A stretch of 64,000 bases of DNA from Sclerodactyla briareus (lineage: Eukaryota; Echinodermata; Holothuroidea; Dendrochirotida; Sclerodactylidae), in the NCBI GenBank assembly GCA_026419785.1, contig JAODTK010005890.1:334501-398500 (forward strand). The letters run 5' to 3'. Position numbers and translations under genes: made by a program. The notes under the pieces are model-generated. The model was not told the origin of the DNA. It saw only the letters and a program-made list of their open reading frames with translations, and searched no databases. How positions within the stretch are numbered: position 1 is the stretch's first letter; each line of letters starts with the position of its first letter. This document shows, piece after piece, positions 13,310 through 25,178 of the stretch.

Positions 13310-13348
<39 letters not shown>

Positions 13349-13386
13349 AATATAATAATAATAATAATAATAATATAATAATAATA

Positions 13387-13429
<43 letters not shown>

Positions 13430-13460
13430 TAATAATAATCATAATAATAATAATAATGAT
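13245..13460. repeat. (TAA)n microsatellite, interrupted
   Basis: About 215 bp of ataata repeats with scattered 1-bp interruptions (taataaaa, tataat). It ends in gatgatggtgat. The many phase slips fit an old or error-prone array. Confidence 0.95.
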
Positions 13461-13739
13461 GATGGTGATCCTAACAAAAAAAAAACATTCAAATGTCCAA
13501 TTACTTCGAAGTGACAGATATGAAAATATATATATAAATATATAAAGTATTTATTAGTGATGTATAACCGAGGAGGCTAAACAGCATGCATGCTCTGTAT
13601 GTATGCGTGTCATACAATGAATAGAAAACATGTCAACCATATTGTTTTCGGCCAGGTCAAAGGTAATTGAGATCATTGGGAGTTACAGTTAAGGTTGCCT
13701 ACCTTATAAACATGATAGGTCTATCATACAATCATATCC

Positions 13740-14460
13740 TGTCAGGCTGAACATGAGGACCTCACTTATGGACAATAGTTCCCTCTACACCATATGGAAA
13801 CTCTCCGTTCCAGTATGAGGTTTCTACATCATTTGGTTGCACAGTTCCCATGCTCACATGGTTCTTATACTTTGACTCTTGGACCTAACCCCAAACCAGT
13901 AGGTATTCTCTATTCCAAGTGGCAACCCCTCGTGCCAAGTATGGATTCTCGTTTTGTTGCACAGTTTTTCAGACGTTACCTCTCTTGGCCTTCGGTGATC
14001 TTCAGCCCTAGTCAAAGACATAGGGACCTCTACTCCACACGGCAGCCATTCGTCCAAGTGTGGACTCTCTACATCATTTGGTTGCGGAATTTTCATGCTC
14101 ACATGTTTTTTTTTTTTCCTTATATTGTTGCCTTTGTTGACCCCAGGTGACCTTGTTGGACCTGACCCCCAAACCACAGGATCATTTGCTTCAGATGGCA
14201 ACCCCTCGTGCCAAGTATGAACTCTTTACTTCATTTCGTTACACAGTTATTGTGCAGACAAGCTTTTCGGACATTGACCTCTGTTGACATTCGGCGACCT
14301 TGGACACCCAAAACAATCATGCCCATCTACTCTACATCGAAACCCTTAATGCCAGTATGAGATCTCTACATCCTTTTGTTGCACAGTTATCGACATCACA
14401 AACGTTTCAGACTTCAACCTCCGTTTACCGTAGGTAACCTCGAATTGAGTCCAAAACAAT
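13740..14460. repeat. Degenerate tandem satellite, about 115-155 bp unit, five copies
   Basis: A segment ending ttttgttgcacagtt or atttggttgcacagtt recurs near 13,822, 13,938, 14,066, 14,219 and 14,366. Each copy is preceded by ggcaaccc(c/t)tcgtgcc-aagtatg-like text and followed by cttcggtgacctt-like text. Open frames on both strands here (13794-14150 plus, 13854-14201 minus) are by-products of the repeat. Confidence 0.7.
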
Positions 14461-14469
14461 ATGGGTTAT

Positions 14470-15200
14470 CAACGATACACGCGGTTATATATATTAGATA
14501 TAGAGAGAAATCGTTGGTAGATTTGTAGTTTAAGTTGTTGAGACGTAACAGATGAGGCTTTCTTTAAATTATAAGATGACGGGCAGGGTCGGAAGTAGGG
14601 GCGTATATAAAGATTCTTCAAGGAGGTGTGAACTTGTTGGGATCGACAATATTTTTTGTCACAAAATTTTTCGTCCGTCTTCTTTCTTTTAATTCTTCCG
14701 ACCTTTCTTCGGCCGCCCAGGGGGCATGGGAGAGGAGGGGAGGAGGTTGTTCGTCCGCGGTGCCAGGTGTTCCCGTGGACTTTCGTCCGGTCCGTTCCTT
14801 ACAGCCACCACCGTACTCTGTGCTTACCAACATATTGGTCGCCGTACTTGCTCATTTCATGTGACAGACTGACTGGCGCTCAGAGACCGACTTTTTGCTA
14901 CTCCGAGATAACCCCCACGTAATTTACGCCCTGAGCAAATGTTGTTAATCTTCTCTGCTATTCATGCATGCCCTTCGAACGACTCCCGTGGTCTGCATAA
15001 AGGGAGATGGTTCCTATCGTCAATATACCTTCATTGAAACAGTCTGCGAATTAAAAGAGGGGAGAATATATTGTGAGGAATATTACACAACAAATACCTC
15101 AATCAGTGAAAGCACAGAATCACAGTATCTTCCAGACGATTGCACGAAATTCGGACGAAATAAACTCTGGTCTTCTATCCCTCAGAGGATTTCATGCAGG
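14470..15200. other. Unassigned stretch with small open frames
   Basis: Frames at 14628-14864, 14656-14922 and 14964-15362 (plus) show no recognisable domain. The last one is open mainly because it runs into the GT microsatellite, giving a Cys/Val repeat. I see no gene I can support. Confidence 0.4.
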
Positions 15201-15205
15201 TATGA

Positions 15206-15232
15206 CTGTGTGTGGTGTGTGTGTGTGTGGTG

Positions 15233-15263
<31 letters not shown>

Positions 15264-15346
15264 TGTGTGTGTGTGGTGTGTGTGTGTGTGTGTGCGTGTG
15301 TGTGTGCGTGTGTGTGTGCGTGTGTGTGTGCGTGTGTGCATGCGTG
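15206..15346. repeat. (GT)n microsatellite with GTGC variants
   Basis: About 140 bp of gtgtgt with tggtgtg and tgcgtg interruptions. It causes long artificial Cys/Val and His/Thr frames on the two strands. Confidence 0.95.
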
Positions 15347-15694
15347 TGTGTTTGGTGTGTGAAGCCATAGTGTGTAGTGACGCCAATGCTTGTGAACATA
15401 GTATCTAGACTAGACCTGTATAGTCGGAGATAATAGGGCAGTATAAGGGTCGTTTGGCGCATTTCCCCAGATGTTGTCAATATCAGACTCTCACGATTTT
15501 TGACGAGCGAAAACACAGAAAATACGGCAAAAAATGATACATGCATTTCCAACTTGTATCACTTGAAGAATATAATCGGTAGCAAATATTTCGAGTGTTG
15601 ACTCCACTCTCGTCAGTTGCGATAAGCGAATAGCACAGATACTGGACCTTACACCCAATTACACTAAAGGCTAGTAGGCTTCTTCTCGGGCAGG

Positions 15695-17495
15695 GGTGCT
15701 CATGAATGAGAGATCTCTATTTAAATCTAAGTGATGTGTATTCAAGCGTAGTATTGTTTTCAGTTCATATTGATTCGTTCTTAGGCCGAGCTGAAGTTGC
15801 CATATAGAATTACGAGCCTAATATCGGATATGTCAGGTTGGGGAGATTGAAATGCTCGGCCACAGGGAATCCTGGTTTATTCTGTCTTATGCCTGAACTT
15901 TGTGCTGGTTTCCCCAAAATAGGTGATCGTGGGCAATTTCGAAAGTATAAGAGATAGACAACGTTTTCTGAGTCGCATCCGAATCTCCCGGGTGTCAGGC
16001 TAATACCGAAGGCTTGGTGAAGATAAGGGGTGAGGGGTCAAGATGTTTACACACCCCCCATGCATCTGCCCTTACCACATGGTTATGCCGCTGTGGGGCC
16101 AAGGTGACCGGATTGGGGGAGGGCCGACCGAACCAACTTTGACCTTGGGTTGTCTATAGGAGATGACGGGGGTTGTCTGGAAGAGTTAAGCTATAGTGGG
16201 ATCGGAGCCTAGGATACCCCGCCATGATTGCTTGACATCGTTGAAGAGGGGGCGAAGGGTGGGGTGGTGGTGACAACCAAAGAAAGCCTGTCGCATTTCC
16301 GTTGCTCACGATAGGTGAGAAGTTCCGATCTGGGTAGGGGGAGGACTCTATTAAGGTGAAAAATTCAATAGGCGGTATGGGTAACCCCAACTTAGGAAGA
16401 AACTAAACAGATCAGCAGCCTTATCCAGAAAAACCTGGTCACGTGAACAAAGCGGGCGGTATCTAAGGAGCTGACTGTATACAATAGAGCTTTTGGTATG
16501 ATCGGGGTGAAAACTGTTGAAATGGATGGTAAGTGGGTTATATCAGGGGTGGTGTAAACTGACGTCTCTATTCTGTTGCCTGTGATCATAACCAAGACGT
16601 CAAGGAATGGGACTTGCTTCACAGAATGTTCCGTGGTGAATTTGATGGAGGGATGGAACTCATTGGCAAGGGAAAATAAGTTTTTAAGTTCTTGTTCGCC
16701 CCTGTTCCACAACATAAAAATGTCATCAATATAGCGGACATAGAAGAGGGGGTACCAGGGTGATACAGTGATGAGATCCTGCTCAAGATAATGCATGAAA
16801 ATATTCGCATATGAGGGGGCCATTCTGGTCCCCATTGCGGTCCCTTTGGTCTGGAGGTAGTGGTGGCCATTGAAAGTGAAATTATTTTGCTCGGGGATGA
16901 ACTCGATTAGTTTGGAAACCTCATGGTGTTGGGCAACCCCATTAGCCGCCATTAGTTTTGCACATGCTAGGACGCCCTCTTTGTGGGGGATATTAGTGTA
17001 AAGGGCGGAAACATCCATTGTGACCAGAATGACCCCCTCAGGTAGATACGGAATGCATTGAGTTGTTCAGGAAATGCGTGCTGTCTTGAACAAACCTGGG
17101 GATAGCGGGGAGCAGATGTTGTAGATACCCATCAACATAGGCAGAGATATACTCCGTAAGGGTACCGACTCCGGAGACAATTGGTCTCCCCGGGACGGGG
17201 ATGTCATGTTCCCGAGCGAGTTCGAAAACCCGATCATGTGACAGCTGTTCAGTGTCTGGGCACTTTTCATACACCCGACCTCTAAGTTTGTGAATCTTAG
17301 GGAGTGTGTAAAAGATTCCAGGTTTGGGGGAAGAAGGAATCAGATCTACAATCTCTGCTCTTACCTGGGGCGCGGAATGCCATCAGTCAAGCAGATCAGA
17401 TTTCTGTGGTACTGTACGGTTGGATCACTGTCGCCCCATACGATCTATTGAGAACAGTTCACACTTTTACGTCACGTAGACAGCGTTTGCCCTAA
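15695..17495 (-). mobile_element. Penelope-like element 3: RT plus GIY-YIG endonuclease
   Basis: This is the best preserved of the three Penelope-like copies. Reading on the minus strand, DSDPTVQYHRNL (about 17,430) leads to GIFYTLPKIHKLRG (about 17,300), GRPIVSGVGTLTEYIS (about 17,180), MDVSALYTNIPHKEG (from 17,018), GTAMGTRMAPSYANIFMH (about 16,846-16,793) and RYIDDIFMLW (about 16,741-16,712). RYIDDIFMLW is an intact RT catalytic box. After a frameshift near 16,500 the thumb (LFSFFLSWGYPYRLLNF, about 16,360) and SYRQPK (about 16,150) follow. The endonuclease shows ENVVYLLYF (15,940-15,967), GETSTKFRHK (about 15,900) and AEHFNLPN (about 15,850). The C-terminal tail runs to about 15,700. At least four frame changes remain. 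Confidence 0.9.
16392..17018 (-). pseudogene. Penelope-like reverse transcriptase, central 208-codon open frame
   Basis: This frame carries the RT fingers and palm. Residues 1-12 hold the DVSALYTNIP box. The GTxMGT and APSYANIFM segment is near residues 58-76. The RYIDDIF catalytic motif is near residues 93-99, with both Asp residues present. An FHPSIKFTTE segment lies near residue 118. The last 60 residues drift out of frame. The full domain continues upstream in the frame 17038-17274 (PGRPIVSG box) and downstream below 16392. The preserved catalytic Asp pair makes it the least decayed RT core in the window. Confidence 0.88.
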
Positions 17496-17499
17496 ACCT

Positions 17500-19380
17500 C
17501 GATTCTATGAAACCGATGTAAACAGATGGACGCGTGTACGTGATGTATAGCAGGAACCCTGCCACGGGGTGACTTGCAATTGGGAACAGTGCTGACCAAA
17601 AATGAAGACCGAATAATACAAAAGGTTGGCCGTATGTATCGGCCATTCGGGGAATACAAAATCAATATTCTTGTTATATGGGGTTGTTCGGCAGGTGCGT
17701 CATTATTTAAACTCATCAATGGTTAGGCCTATTGGTTCCATAGTGTTTATATACGAGCGCTCAGGTTTTCGCCCTATTGCCGTTTCTTGCGACACTCGGG
17801 CTTCTATGAGTACATCCTTAGCCCAAATGGGTAGGGGACCGGCCTCGGGATTCCGTTGCGTGAGTCACCAGTCCCACAACAGCCTAGTTTGTATAGTTGA
17901 TTTCTCCACGACACGTATGTCTACCCCACGGAGGTCTTCCGTCGATATGAGGAATTTACCCCCCCCCCCCGAACTTGAACCTATTCAGAGGGTTAGAAAT
18001 GGCCGCAGGTGATTGTTTGTTCGGAAACGTAATATAGGTTGCGAGTGAGGCGACTGAGACGCCTACATCGTTGTTTTATGCTATGCTGTTACTGTCTATT
18101 AACATTACAGCATTGGTTATTTATCCCGATTCGTTACCATTTTAGGTGATTCAACCACATTTTATATGAAAATCCAAGTCATAATTTAATTTCTTCGGGA
18201 TTGCTAATTACCCGGTATGTTGTTCTCAATTTGAAATCCATTTCAACCCAACGTTTTTACAGTACCTATTTCCTATATTACACTTCTTGCAGCGCGCTTA
18301 CACATCCTTATTGTTTATGAAGAATAATCAAAAGGACTGATGTAGATCGATTTAATCCTACTAATGGTCTGGGTACTGCAGTGAGCCTTTCATCGCAAGG
18401 CTACCCAGACCCAGACATCACCTATTTTGAGATGAATGACACAAAACAGTTCTAGAATATTAATATTACCTTTTTCTAGATGTGAAAGTCCACCTTCGAT
18501 CACAAGATGTTACTACTATTAGACAACATTTACGAAGTGGCTGATTTCCGGGTATAATGAATAAAGCGTACCCTCTCTCCTCAACAACCACCGCCATCAC
18601 CCCCATCGCACCCGCCGTTATCACCTCCGCCGTCATCACCAACGAAGTCACTTGCACCGCCACTACGACCTGAAGTGTTCCCTTGTGCATTGCTACGACG
18701 ACCACCACAACATTACATAGCATAGCAAACAGGCAAAAAACGCTTATTCTAATTGATATGAACGGTATAATCCATCCGGCGTTAGACATCTTTTAACGAG
18801 CTGATTTCAGTAGTTCCCGATCGTCGAGTGAATGCTTGCAGGTAAACAAAATCTCGTTCGCCCTCGTGTCCGCTGTATGGCACGCGGGGAATCAGATAAT
18901 TTCTCACGTTTGAGTACTCTGGTACTTGCTGCACGTGCTTTCGGAGGTCAAATGAGTGGCGGACAGTTCCCATTGGATTATACGGAATAGCCACTACATT
19001 TGGTTACTCAATAGGAAAAAAGGTGAGCCCACATTGGGATCCCAATAATGAAAAGTTCTCGGTGCCTATGTATGAGACGTGCTTGTTAACCATGCTTCGC
19101 CTAGAGCCATTGATAATCGATCGTCATTCCATGGTAAACGTGATGCAAAGGTAGAGAAAACAGAAGGTTGAATGAAGGAAAACTGTTAGGCCGTCCCAGT
19201 CACTGGTCATTGCTCAAATAGCTATAGCTCAACAGTCTTTCTGACGTAAGCCAACTGGAATGATCCATGGGAAAATTTATACTAAGCACCCGTGCCACCA
19301 ACAGATCATACAAAGCTGAATAATAAATATATCAATAAATCCAATGGCATGTAAAATATGCTGAATAGTATACAGTAATG
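17500..19380. other. Unassigned stretch; possible 5' part of Penelope-like element 3
   Basis: The N-terminal domain of element 3 should lie just right of 17,495 on the minus strand, but I could not follow it beyond that. A hairpin lies at 18,367-18,415. A short ccgccatcaccccc-type repeat lies at about 18,585-18,665. Otherwise no feature is supported. Confidence 0.4.
18367..18415. repeat. Compact double-stem hairpin
   Basis: ggtctgggta pairs with tacccagacc, and inside it agcctt pairs with aaggct around a tcatcgc loop. It could be a foldback repeat end or a structured RNA. No flanking gene explains it. Confidence 0.5.
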
Positions 19381-19385
19381 CAAAT

Positions 19386-19790
19386 AATAGGGAGTAGCGA
19401 GAAAACGTTAAAACTTGTGAACGTTCAAAGTACGACTCCCCATTGAATCCTATATGGCAACAGTTCCATTTGGGATCCATTTGAACGGAAGATTCGTTTG
19501 TATCGTACGATATATTTTATTATATTTCCTACATTGTAGGGGAACATGTTTCTCACCAGAAGTTACCCAGGAAATACAACCTACCGTTCGCACTGTAATC
19601 TTGGCATATGATAACGGAATAAAAAAAATGAATCATTCATCTTCTAACAATGCAATTGTAAATGTGAATATAGTTATGAGAAGAAGAAAAAAGAACAATA
19701 AAGAAACCTTAAAGAGAATTTTACGAGAAACACGCAACCTCAGTGTTGTCAATATTATTGTTATTATTGATATTATAAGTGATTAAAAAA
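19386..19790. repeat. Dispersed repeat family C, copy 1
   Basis: The segment from gggagtagcgagaaaacg through cttgtgaacgttcaaagt, cccattgaatcctatat and gggatccatttgaacg recurs at 34,375-34,500. Later segments (ggggaa..tt.ctcacca, and atcttctaacaatgcaattg) also match further on in the second copy. The ORF at 19454-19786 lies wholly in this repeat and is not a gene. Confidence 0.7.
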
Positions 19791-20019
19791 ATGATACAAA
19801 AAGATCAATCGGAAGGGACGGGGAAGGGCAAAACGAATCTACATTTGTACTTGGGAGAACATCAGCTAGTCAGGAAAATATGGGAAAATTTGGGAATTAA
19901 TTCCTTGATTTTCCTCTTTCGATTTTATTTGATCAATATGTTGGTGAAGGTGTTTATTGACATATCTGAAAAAAAAAATCACCTCAACTACCCTAGGAGG
20001 AACCGTGGCAACCTTCTGA

Positions 20020-21190
20020 AGTAGGGTACCTAAAACACTATTGATTCAGTAACCGAATTCCTTAACTGGAATGGTTGAAGTACCATTAAGCCCTTAGTCC
20101 ATGCATTAAAATTGGGCATAGACCATGGTCAAAATTCGTAATTTCGTGGAATAGGTCCCTAAGGCAAAACATATACACATGTGTTGCGGCCCGCGTCTTC
20201 TGGGGAATTCGCGGGATGATCACCATTGGCTCCAAGATAGAAATGATTTGAGTGCTGTAATTTTAACTGACGTTCTTCCTGTAGATGAGGTATCGAACGA
20301 TGGCATTCATTTTCAAGAGCTCGATGATCTTTGGATATTTCCAGCTGAAAGGGGTTATACTTAACATTCTTCTCAGTCGACGAAAGGTCAAGCCAGGGGT
20401 TTTCCCTAACCCTGAATCAATTGCAAACATTTTTTGTTAGATTTGTTTAAGTTTTGCAACAATATTACTCCTTGACAAAATAAACTGGTCAAATCACTGT
20501 GTCCGCCTACCTCAGCCTGTTTGGTGTGACCATATGATACTAGGTAAATATCAATAGAGGTATCCTATCATTCTCTATAGCACCGGTTTGAAATTGCTTT
20601 CACCATATTGGATTACATTAGGATTTAGTGTCCGAGTCTTCTCAGGAGTCTACTCCTTCGTGAGTTCACAATTTCGGCACGCTGTGAAGAAGCTGTGAGG
20701 CCCCTAACGTCATGAGCCCGTGCTGACTCATAGGGAGAAACGAGTGGCTGGATCAATCACTGATCCAGCGCGAAATGGAATCCTGGGAACCGGGTTATGA
20801 GGCTGCCGAGGCAGGAAAGGAAGCTGATCATGACGTCGGATCGAACGTGACTTCTCAATGTACCGGGGCAGGGCCCGGGCAGGGGACCAGCGCTTGGTCT
20901 TCGGTTGTATCAGAGAGAGACCGACAGGGGGAGATCGATTTCCTGTGGTGTGTGCAGAAACCAGTTGTTGTTGTTTTTTGTTGTTTTTGCTAAAAAACTG
21001 TACAAGATCTGGTTAGATTTTAGAAGGCGTGGGGGACGTGTCGACGATGACCGCCTCATCAGTGAGCGCGTGACGACAACTCTTGCAGCGCGAAACGAAC
21101 AGTTTTATCGGGAAGGAGCTCCAGAGTGCCAATTGTGCCGGCCTTGTACGGCGACCCCGCGAGTGTGGCGGGGTCGTCAGTGAGAGACCA
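20020..21190. other. Unassigned; possible UTR or downstream part of the DIRS-like element
   Basis: No coding motif is recognised. A short inverted repeat (gctggatc-aatcact-gatccagc) lies at about 20,744-20,767, and aggagtctactcct is palindromic near 20,645. GC content rises sharply after about 20,650 and stays high to 22,700, matching the DIRS-like element to the right. The missing tyrosine recombinase should be sought here on the minus strand. Confidence 0.3.
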
Positions 21191-21199
21191 CGCTGTAGC

Positions 21200-22620
21200 T
21201 AAGCGAGGCGTCGTGGGACGCTTGTTGAACATCCCCCGCAGAGCTGTCGTATGGTGTCATTGTCACCAAGGGACGACCCATCGGGAAACTGCGATGTGCC
21301 GCCACAATGGCAAGACATTAGTTTCAGATTGAACACCTGCTGCCCCTCATAGCTGCTTGCGGAAAGGAAAGATGTTGGCAACGTCCGCATCAGTCTGGAA
21401 CGCCGCTTGTTCCGGAAACGCTAGAGGATAGTCTCCGCGCAGAGAAACGCAGAGCGCGTGTGTCGTGGTACCGAAGATATCCGCCTTCTGAGTGAGCGGA
21501 GTGGGTCAGGAGGCCGAAGCGGGAGGTCGATAACAGATCGAGGGGCCGGCGGAACCACGACTGAGTCGGCTTGCAGGGGGCAAACAAACTGACGGTGGCC
21601 GTCGCAATCCGAAGCCTCATAAGAGCCGCCCTGACGAAGGACAGGGTATGAAACGCTCACGCGCGGAGACCCTCCTCACGGGAGGAGAGGCATCGACCTT
21701 CCACGCCGCCGACTGGAAACGCCTGGTGCAAAAGGTCGGGGCCGCGCATCGCTGGCTGCCGCAAAGAGATTGACGAGCGTGCGACCGACGCATCCGTCGT
21801 CATTGTCGCCTCGGTGCGAGAGTCGCGAAAAGGGGCGGGAACCTGTGTGGCACTGTCCACCAAGCCAGGAACCACAAGAATTCGGATGTCGCAGCCGCCG
21901 TGGTGTCGGTGAGACGTTCCAGTGAGGGGAAGGCGCAACCTGCCGCCAAACCGAGGACGGTGCTGAGGCACTGGATGGACTGAGAGGGTCTGAGCTAGGA
22001 CTTCCCGTGGTTGATCAACTAACCGTGTCGCCCGAGAAGCACTGAGACGCGCGCGGTATGGGCGACTCTTTCTCTTCTGACGGGGCCACCACGAGCCAGT
22101 CGTAATTGTATGCGAAGACCGTGATGCCCTCCCGTCGAAGGAAAGCGAGAATGAGCCTGTAGGCCCAATGGGAGGGACTGAAAATGGTAGTCTTTCGCCT
22201 GTGCGGCATTAGCGAAAGCCAGGAACCGACAGTGAATGGGTACGTGCAAATATACGTCCTTCAAGTCTATCGTCGGGATCGTGATGATGGATGAAGAGGG
22301 ACTCCATTCGGAATCTCCTCGGGCAGACGGAAGCCTTGTTGAACGGCGCTGATTCAGGATGGGGCATCATTGGTTCCCTTTTTTGCGACCATGGAGACCC
22401 GCCCACGATCGGAAGAGGGGGCAAGCGTGGTCGCCAGGCAGCGTTTCGGTGACTCGATTTCGTAGCAAGGTGTCGAGCTCGTCCTCCAGCGCGCGGCGTT
22501 GCTGTGGGTATGTAGGCACCTGGGTCTCGAGGGGGAGGTCGAACTGGGGCGATCGGATGTGAACTCGAATTGATACCCCATGTTGTTGACCTCCCCGGCC
22601 GCCCAAGACCCACGCCCTCG
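21200..22620 (-). mobile_element. DIRS-like retrotransposon remnant (RT and RNase H)
   Basis: Several GC-rich minus-strand frames together follow the DIRS-type RT. The first is HGVSIRVHIRSPQFD then ALEDELDTLLRNRV (22,606-22,440). Next comes IDLKDVYLHVPIH (22,272-22,231), a near-diagnostic RT box of this group. LRREGITVFAYNYDWLVVAP (about 22,140-22,082) sits where DIRS elements have YLDDWLV, so the catalytic pair here reads N-Y-D. TMTTDASVARS (about 21,806-21,775) matches the RNase H start. DIRS elements transpose with a tyrosine recombinase instead of an integrase; I could not find that gene. Frames switch at least five times. Confidence 0.75.
22015..22264 (-). pseudogene. DIRS-like RT palm region
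   Basis: Two overlapping minus frames (22019-22264 and 22015-22209) together cover the RT palm. The first starts KDVYLHVPIHCRFLAFANA. The second contains AFLRREGITVFAYNYDWLVV. A one-base shift joins them near 22,190. The expected Leu-Asp-Asp of the catalytic box is Asn-Tyr-Asp, so catalysis would be lost even if the frames were intact. Confidence 0.75.
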
Positions 22621-22639
22621 GATCGATTCCTCCCCAGGC

Positions 22640-23990
22640 TATTGCGAAATCGTGGACCCCCCCTCCACCGGCCGGAGAAAGCCTGAGGGGTGGCTATTCT
22701 TAGGGACGATCACCGCTCCCCCGCAGTCGCGGTACCAGAGGACGAGCGACTGCTCTGGTAATAGCAAAACACTCGATATTCCAACAAAAAATTCTGGGAA
22801 AGGAGAGAAAAGCGATGGGGTTGCCAGCCCGGTAGCCTACTATGTAAAAAAAAAAAAACCGTAAGACTCTCGGTAGCATATTGGAGTGGTGCTGGTCGTT
22901 GAGAGGTGAGTAGAGTATGGGAAATAGATTTATTGGGGTCTAACGACATGTATTGCAATAGAATCCAGCCATGTGTTTGAGATAGGCACGAAGAGAATGC
23001 TGTGCAGCTGCATCTCTGTTGCTGGTAGCGTCTCTGTTTGATCAGCCCAGCAGCCAGTCCACCTTATGTAAAAACATGTAGTACCGAGTGGTATATGCAA
23101 TATCAGCCGCAATTACCTCCTTCTTGGTAGTCTGTACATCAAGGGAGATGTGCAAATGTTCATTAATATCTCTCTGCACAAAACCTGTCAAATAGTCGTT
23201 TTGCCGTGACCCGCTAATGGCGGGAAACAGGATCACAGCCGGTAAAGGCGTAAGTGAAGAGCTGGGACGCCTTTCCGTCCCTCAGTCAGAGATCGTATGC
23301 ATCATTGGATATATTCACGAATTGGATGGTTTGTGCCCTGGTTGTAGGGTACCGCTGGCAATCACATCAGCATCTCTGCTAAAAACTGAAAAAGGCACCT
23401 CCAATGTCAGCAGCTGTCACGGGTTGCCCCAGGCCAAGGGGAGTGAGTTGAACTTTCAATAATGTTAGCAAAAAAAAAACCCTTATCAAGAGTATGCAAT
23501 GACACCTATGCAATGAATGCGTTGGTATTTTCTGTTCTGACATCGCTTTGTCGAAGTGCCATACAAATACACATGCCCTCAGGGGAGGATAAATGGGCTT
23601 AAGTAATTTCACAAGTCACAAGGAGAATATTCAAAACAGAAAGCAGCGATGATCTTGTTCAGATTTGTTTTTTCAATTGTTGAGGTAAAATGGTGATCTT
23701 CTCCTGTGCTAGAGGGACTAAGACGAGTGCTTTCCCATGATGAAAGCTGGAATATGTGGCAGGAAGGTGATGAGCACGTCGAAGTATCAAAGGGCATATT
23801 AATATTCGAGAGAGATAGTTGAATAAGAGAGCATATGAATCGAAGGACACCAGCCACAACTTCACCCATCACCTATAAAGGGGCGGGGGCGGCCTCCTTG
23901 GAACCAGAAACTAGGTTGCAAACAATAGGTATTACCCCCATCTCACCCATTTCTGAGGTACCCACGTTAGTAGTAATGGCATTCCAGCTT
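22640..23990. other. Unassigned stretch with weak coding-like minus-strand frames (23042-23460)
   Basis: The minus frame 23042-23236 includes RDINEHLHISLDVQTTKKEV, and upstream minus frames near 23,240-23,460 include FTYAFTGCDP and NISNDAYDL. The composition resembles coding sequence and the segments look collinear, but I recognise no family. The rest (23,460-23,990) shows nothing I can support. Confidence 0.25.
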
Positions 23991-25100
23991 CCCACGGTAG
24001 AACGCGTTGACAGATGCGGCCCACGGTGAGATTCTTGTCATCCCCGTGTCATGTAGGAACTTAGTCTTTGTCTCAGCCGCCCACACTGAGCGTTGGAGCC
24101 CAACGCTAGCCAGAAGACAGACTGGGCCAACGATGGGGCCAAACGGCCGGAGGTCCGTTCGGCCGTGAACGCACAGGTTAGTGCCGCAATGGACTCGTGG
24201 ACCTCAAACTCCTCATCCATGTCGGGGACCCAGCGGACGGACATGCCCGAAATACCACAAAAGGACGGATCTTGGTAGTAGCCCACAGCACCTTCAGTCC
24301 CAGAGGATTGGTTTCTTGAACCAGTAGGGTAGGGACACGGGTATGTAGGTCCTCATTAAAGTCAATAGGGGGTTACCCACTGCGCCTACATGACTTCAGA
24401 AGGCCACATCCTCATGAAACGCCTGGCAGTCGGAATGGGATAGGTGTCACATTTAGGACGCTTTTATTGGTGCTATAGGTCTATCAATGGTCAGTGTGGT
24501 CAACCTAGGATCGGACGATTAACGGTCAGAGGAAAATAAATCGGCTCATGCGTCAGGGAAAATTAACGAATGAAAATCATCGAAACCTCTAAAGTATGAC
24601 ATTTCAGACTGATTCGGGATATTACAGAGTAAACTGAATGGAGATTGTAGCTTATAGCGGAGACACAACCTCAGGACGCGACTCCTCGGGTGCCGTAAAT
24701 AGCAGTACTGAAGTTAACGCACCAGTGCACATCCAATATTTGGATAAATAGATTGGGCCACTCTAATTCAACTGAGCGGTTCCGAGGTTACTACGAGAAG
24801 AAAAACGCGGATGATATATGAGTTTTTTGCAGGTTACTCAATGTAAAGTTCTGAGCATGGAAATACCTTTGGGCGTTGACAAAGCAATCTGGAGATGCAG
24901 CCACTATCACCCAATGCAGACTTCCACGTTCCCAAACGGACGCACTATACCCCATCCAGGGATTCAGGGTGAGGGGTTCGAATGTTGACACGTTCACGCG
25001 AACAAAGCATTTTATAGAAGGCCATTCAAATAAGTTGTTCAAGACGCCGACTGAGCTCAATATTGCGCTTTTAGACATAAATTATATGGCCCTAGATCAG
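23990..25100. repeat. Dispersed repeat family D, copy 1
   Basis: Shares ordered segments with 57,040-58,200 and, for its first part, with 34,866-35,155. Shared text includes gtcatgtagga, ccaacgatggggc(c/t)aaac, ggact-cgtgg-acctcaaact, agtatgacattt(c/t)agactgat and tttgggcgttgacaa (tttgggagtggacac in the other copy). The copies differ by many indels. No protein domain was recognised; small frames inside (for example 24038-24286 on minus) are not conserved between copies. Confidence 0.65.
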
Positions 25101-25178
25101 TACGGTCCTGGATATGTGTACGCCACGAACGTCTGTGTCGGACTGTTGTGCAGGATCTAATGCATATGAATAGCTGTT

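Noticed and set aside
13794..14201. ORFs of 115-118 codons on both strands
   Set aside because: Both are read from the tandem satellite and contain the repeated unit.
15073..15408. Plus- and minus-strand ORFs of 111-132 codons with Cys/Val or His/Thr repeats
   Set aside because: They arise from translating the (GT)n microsatellite; no flanking coding signal.
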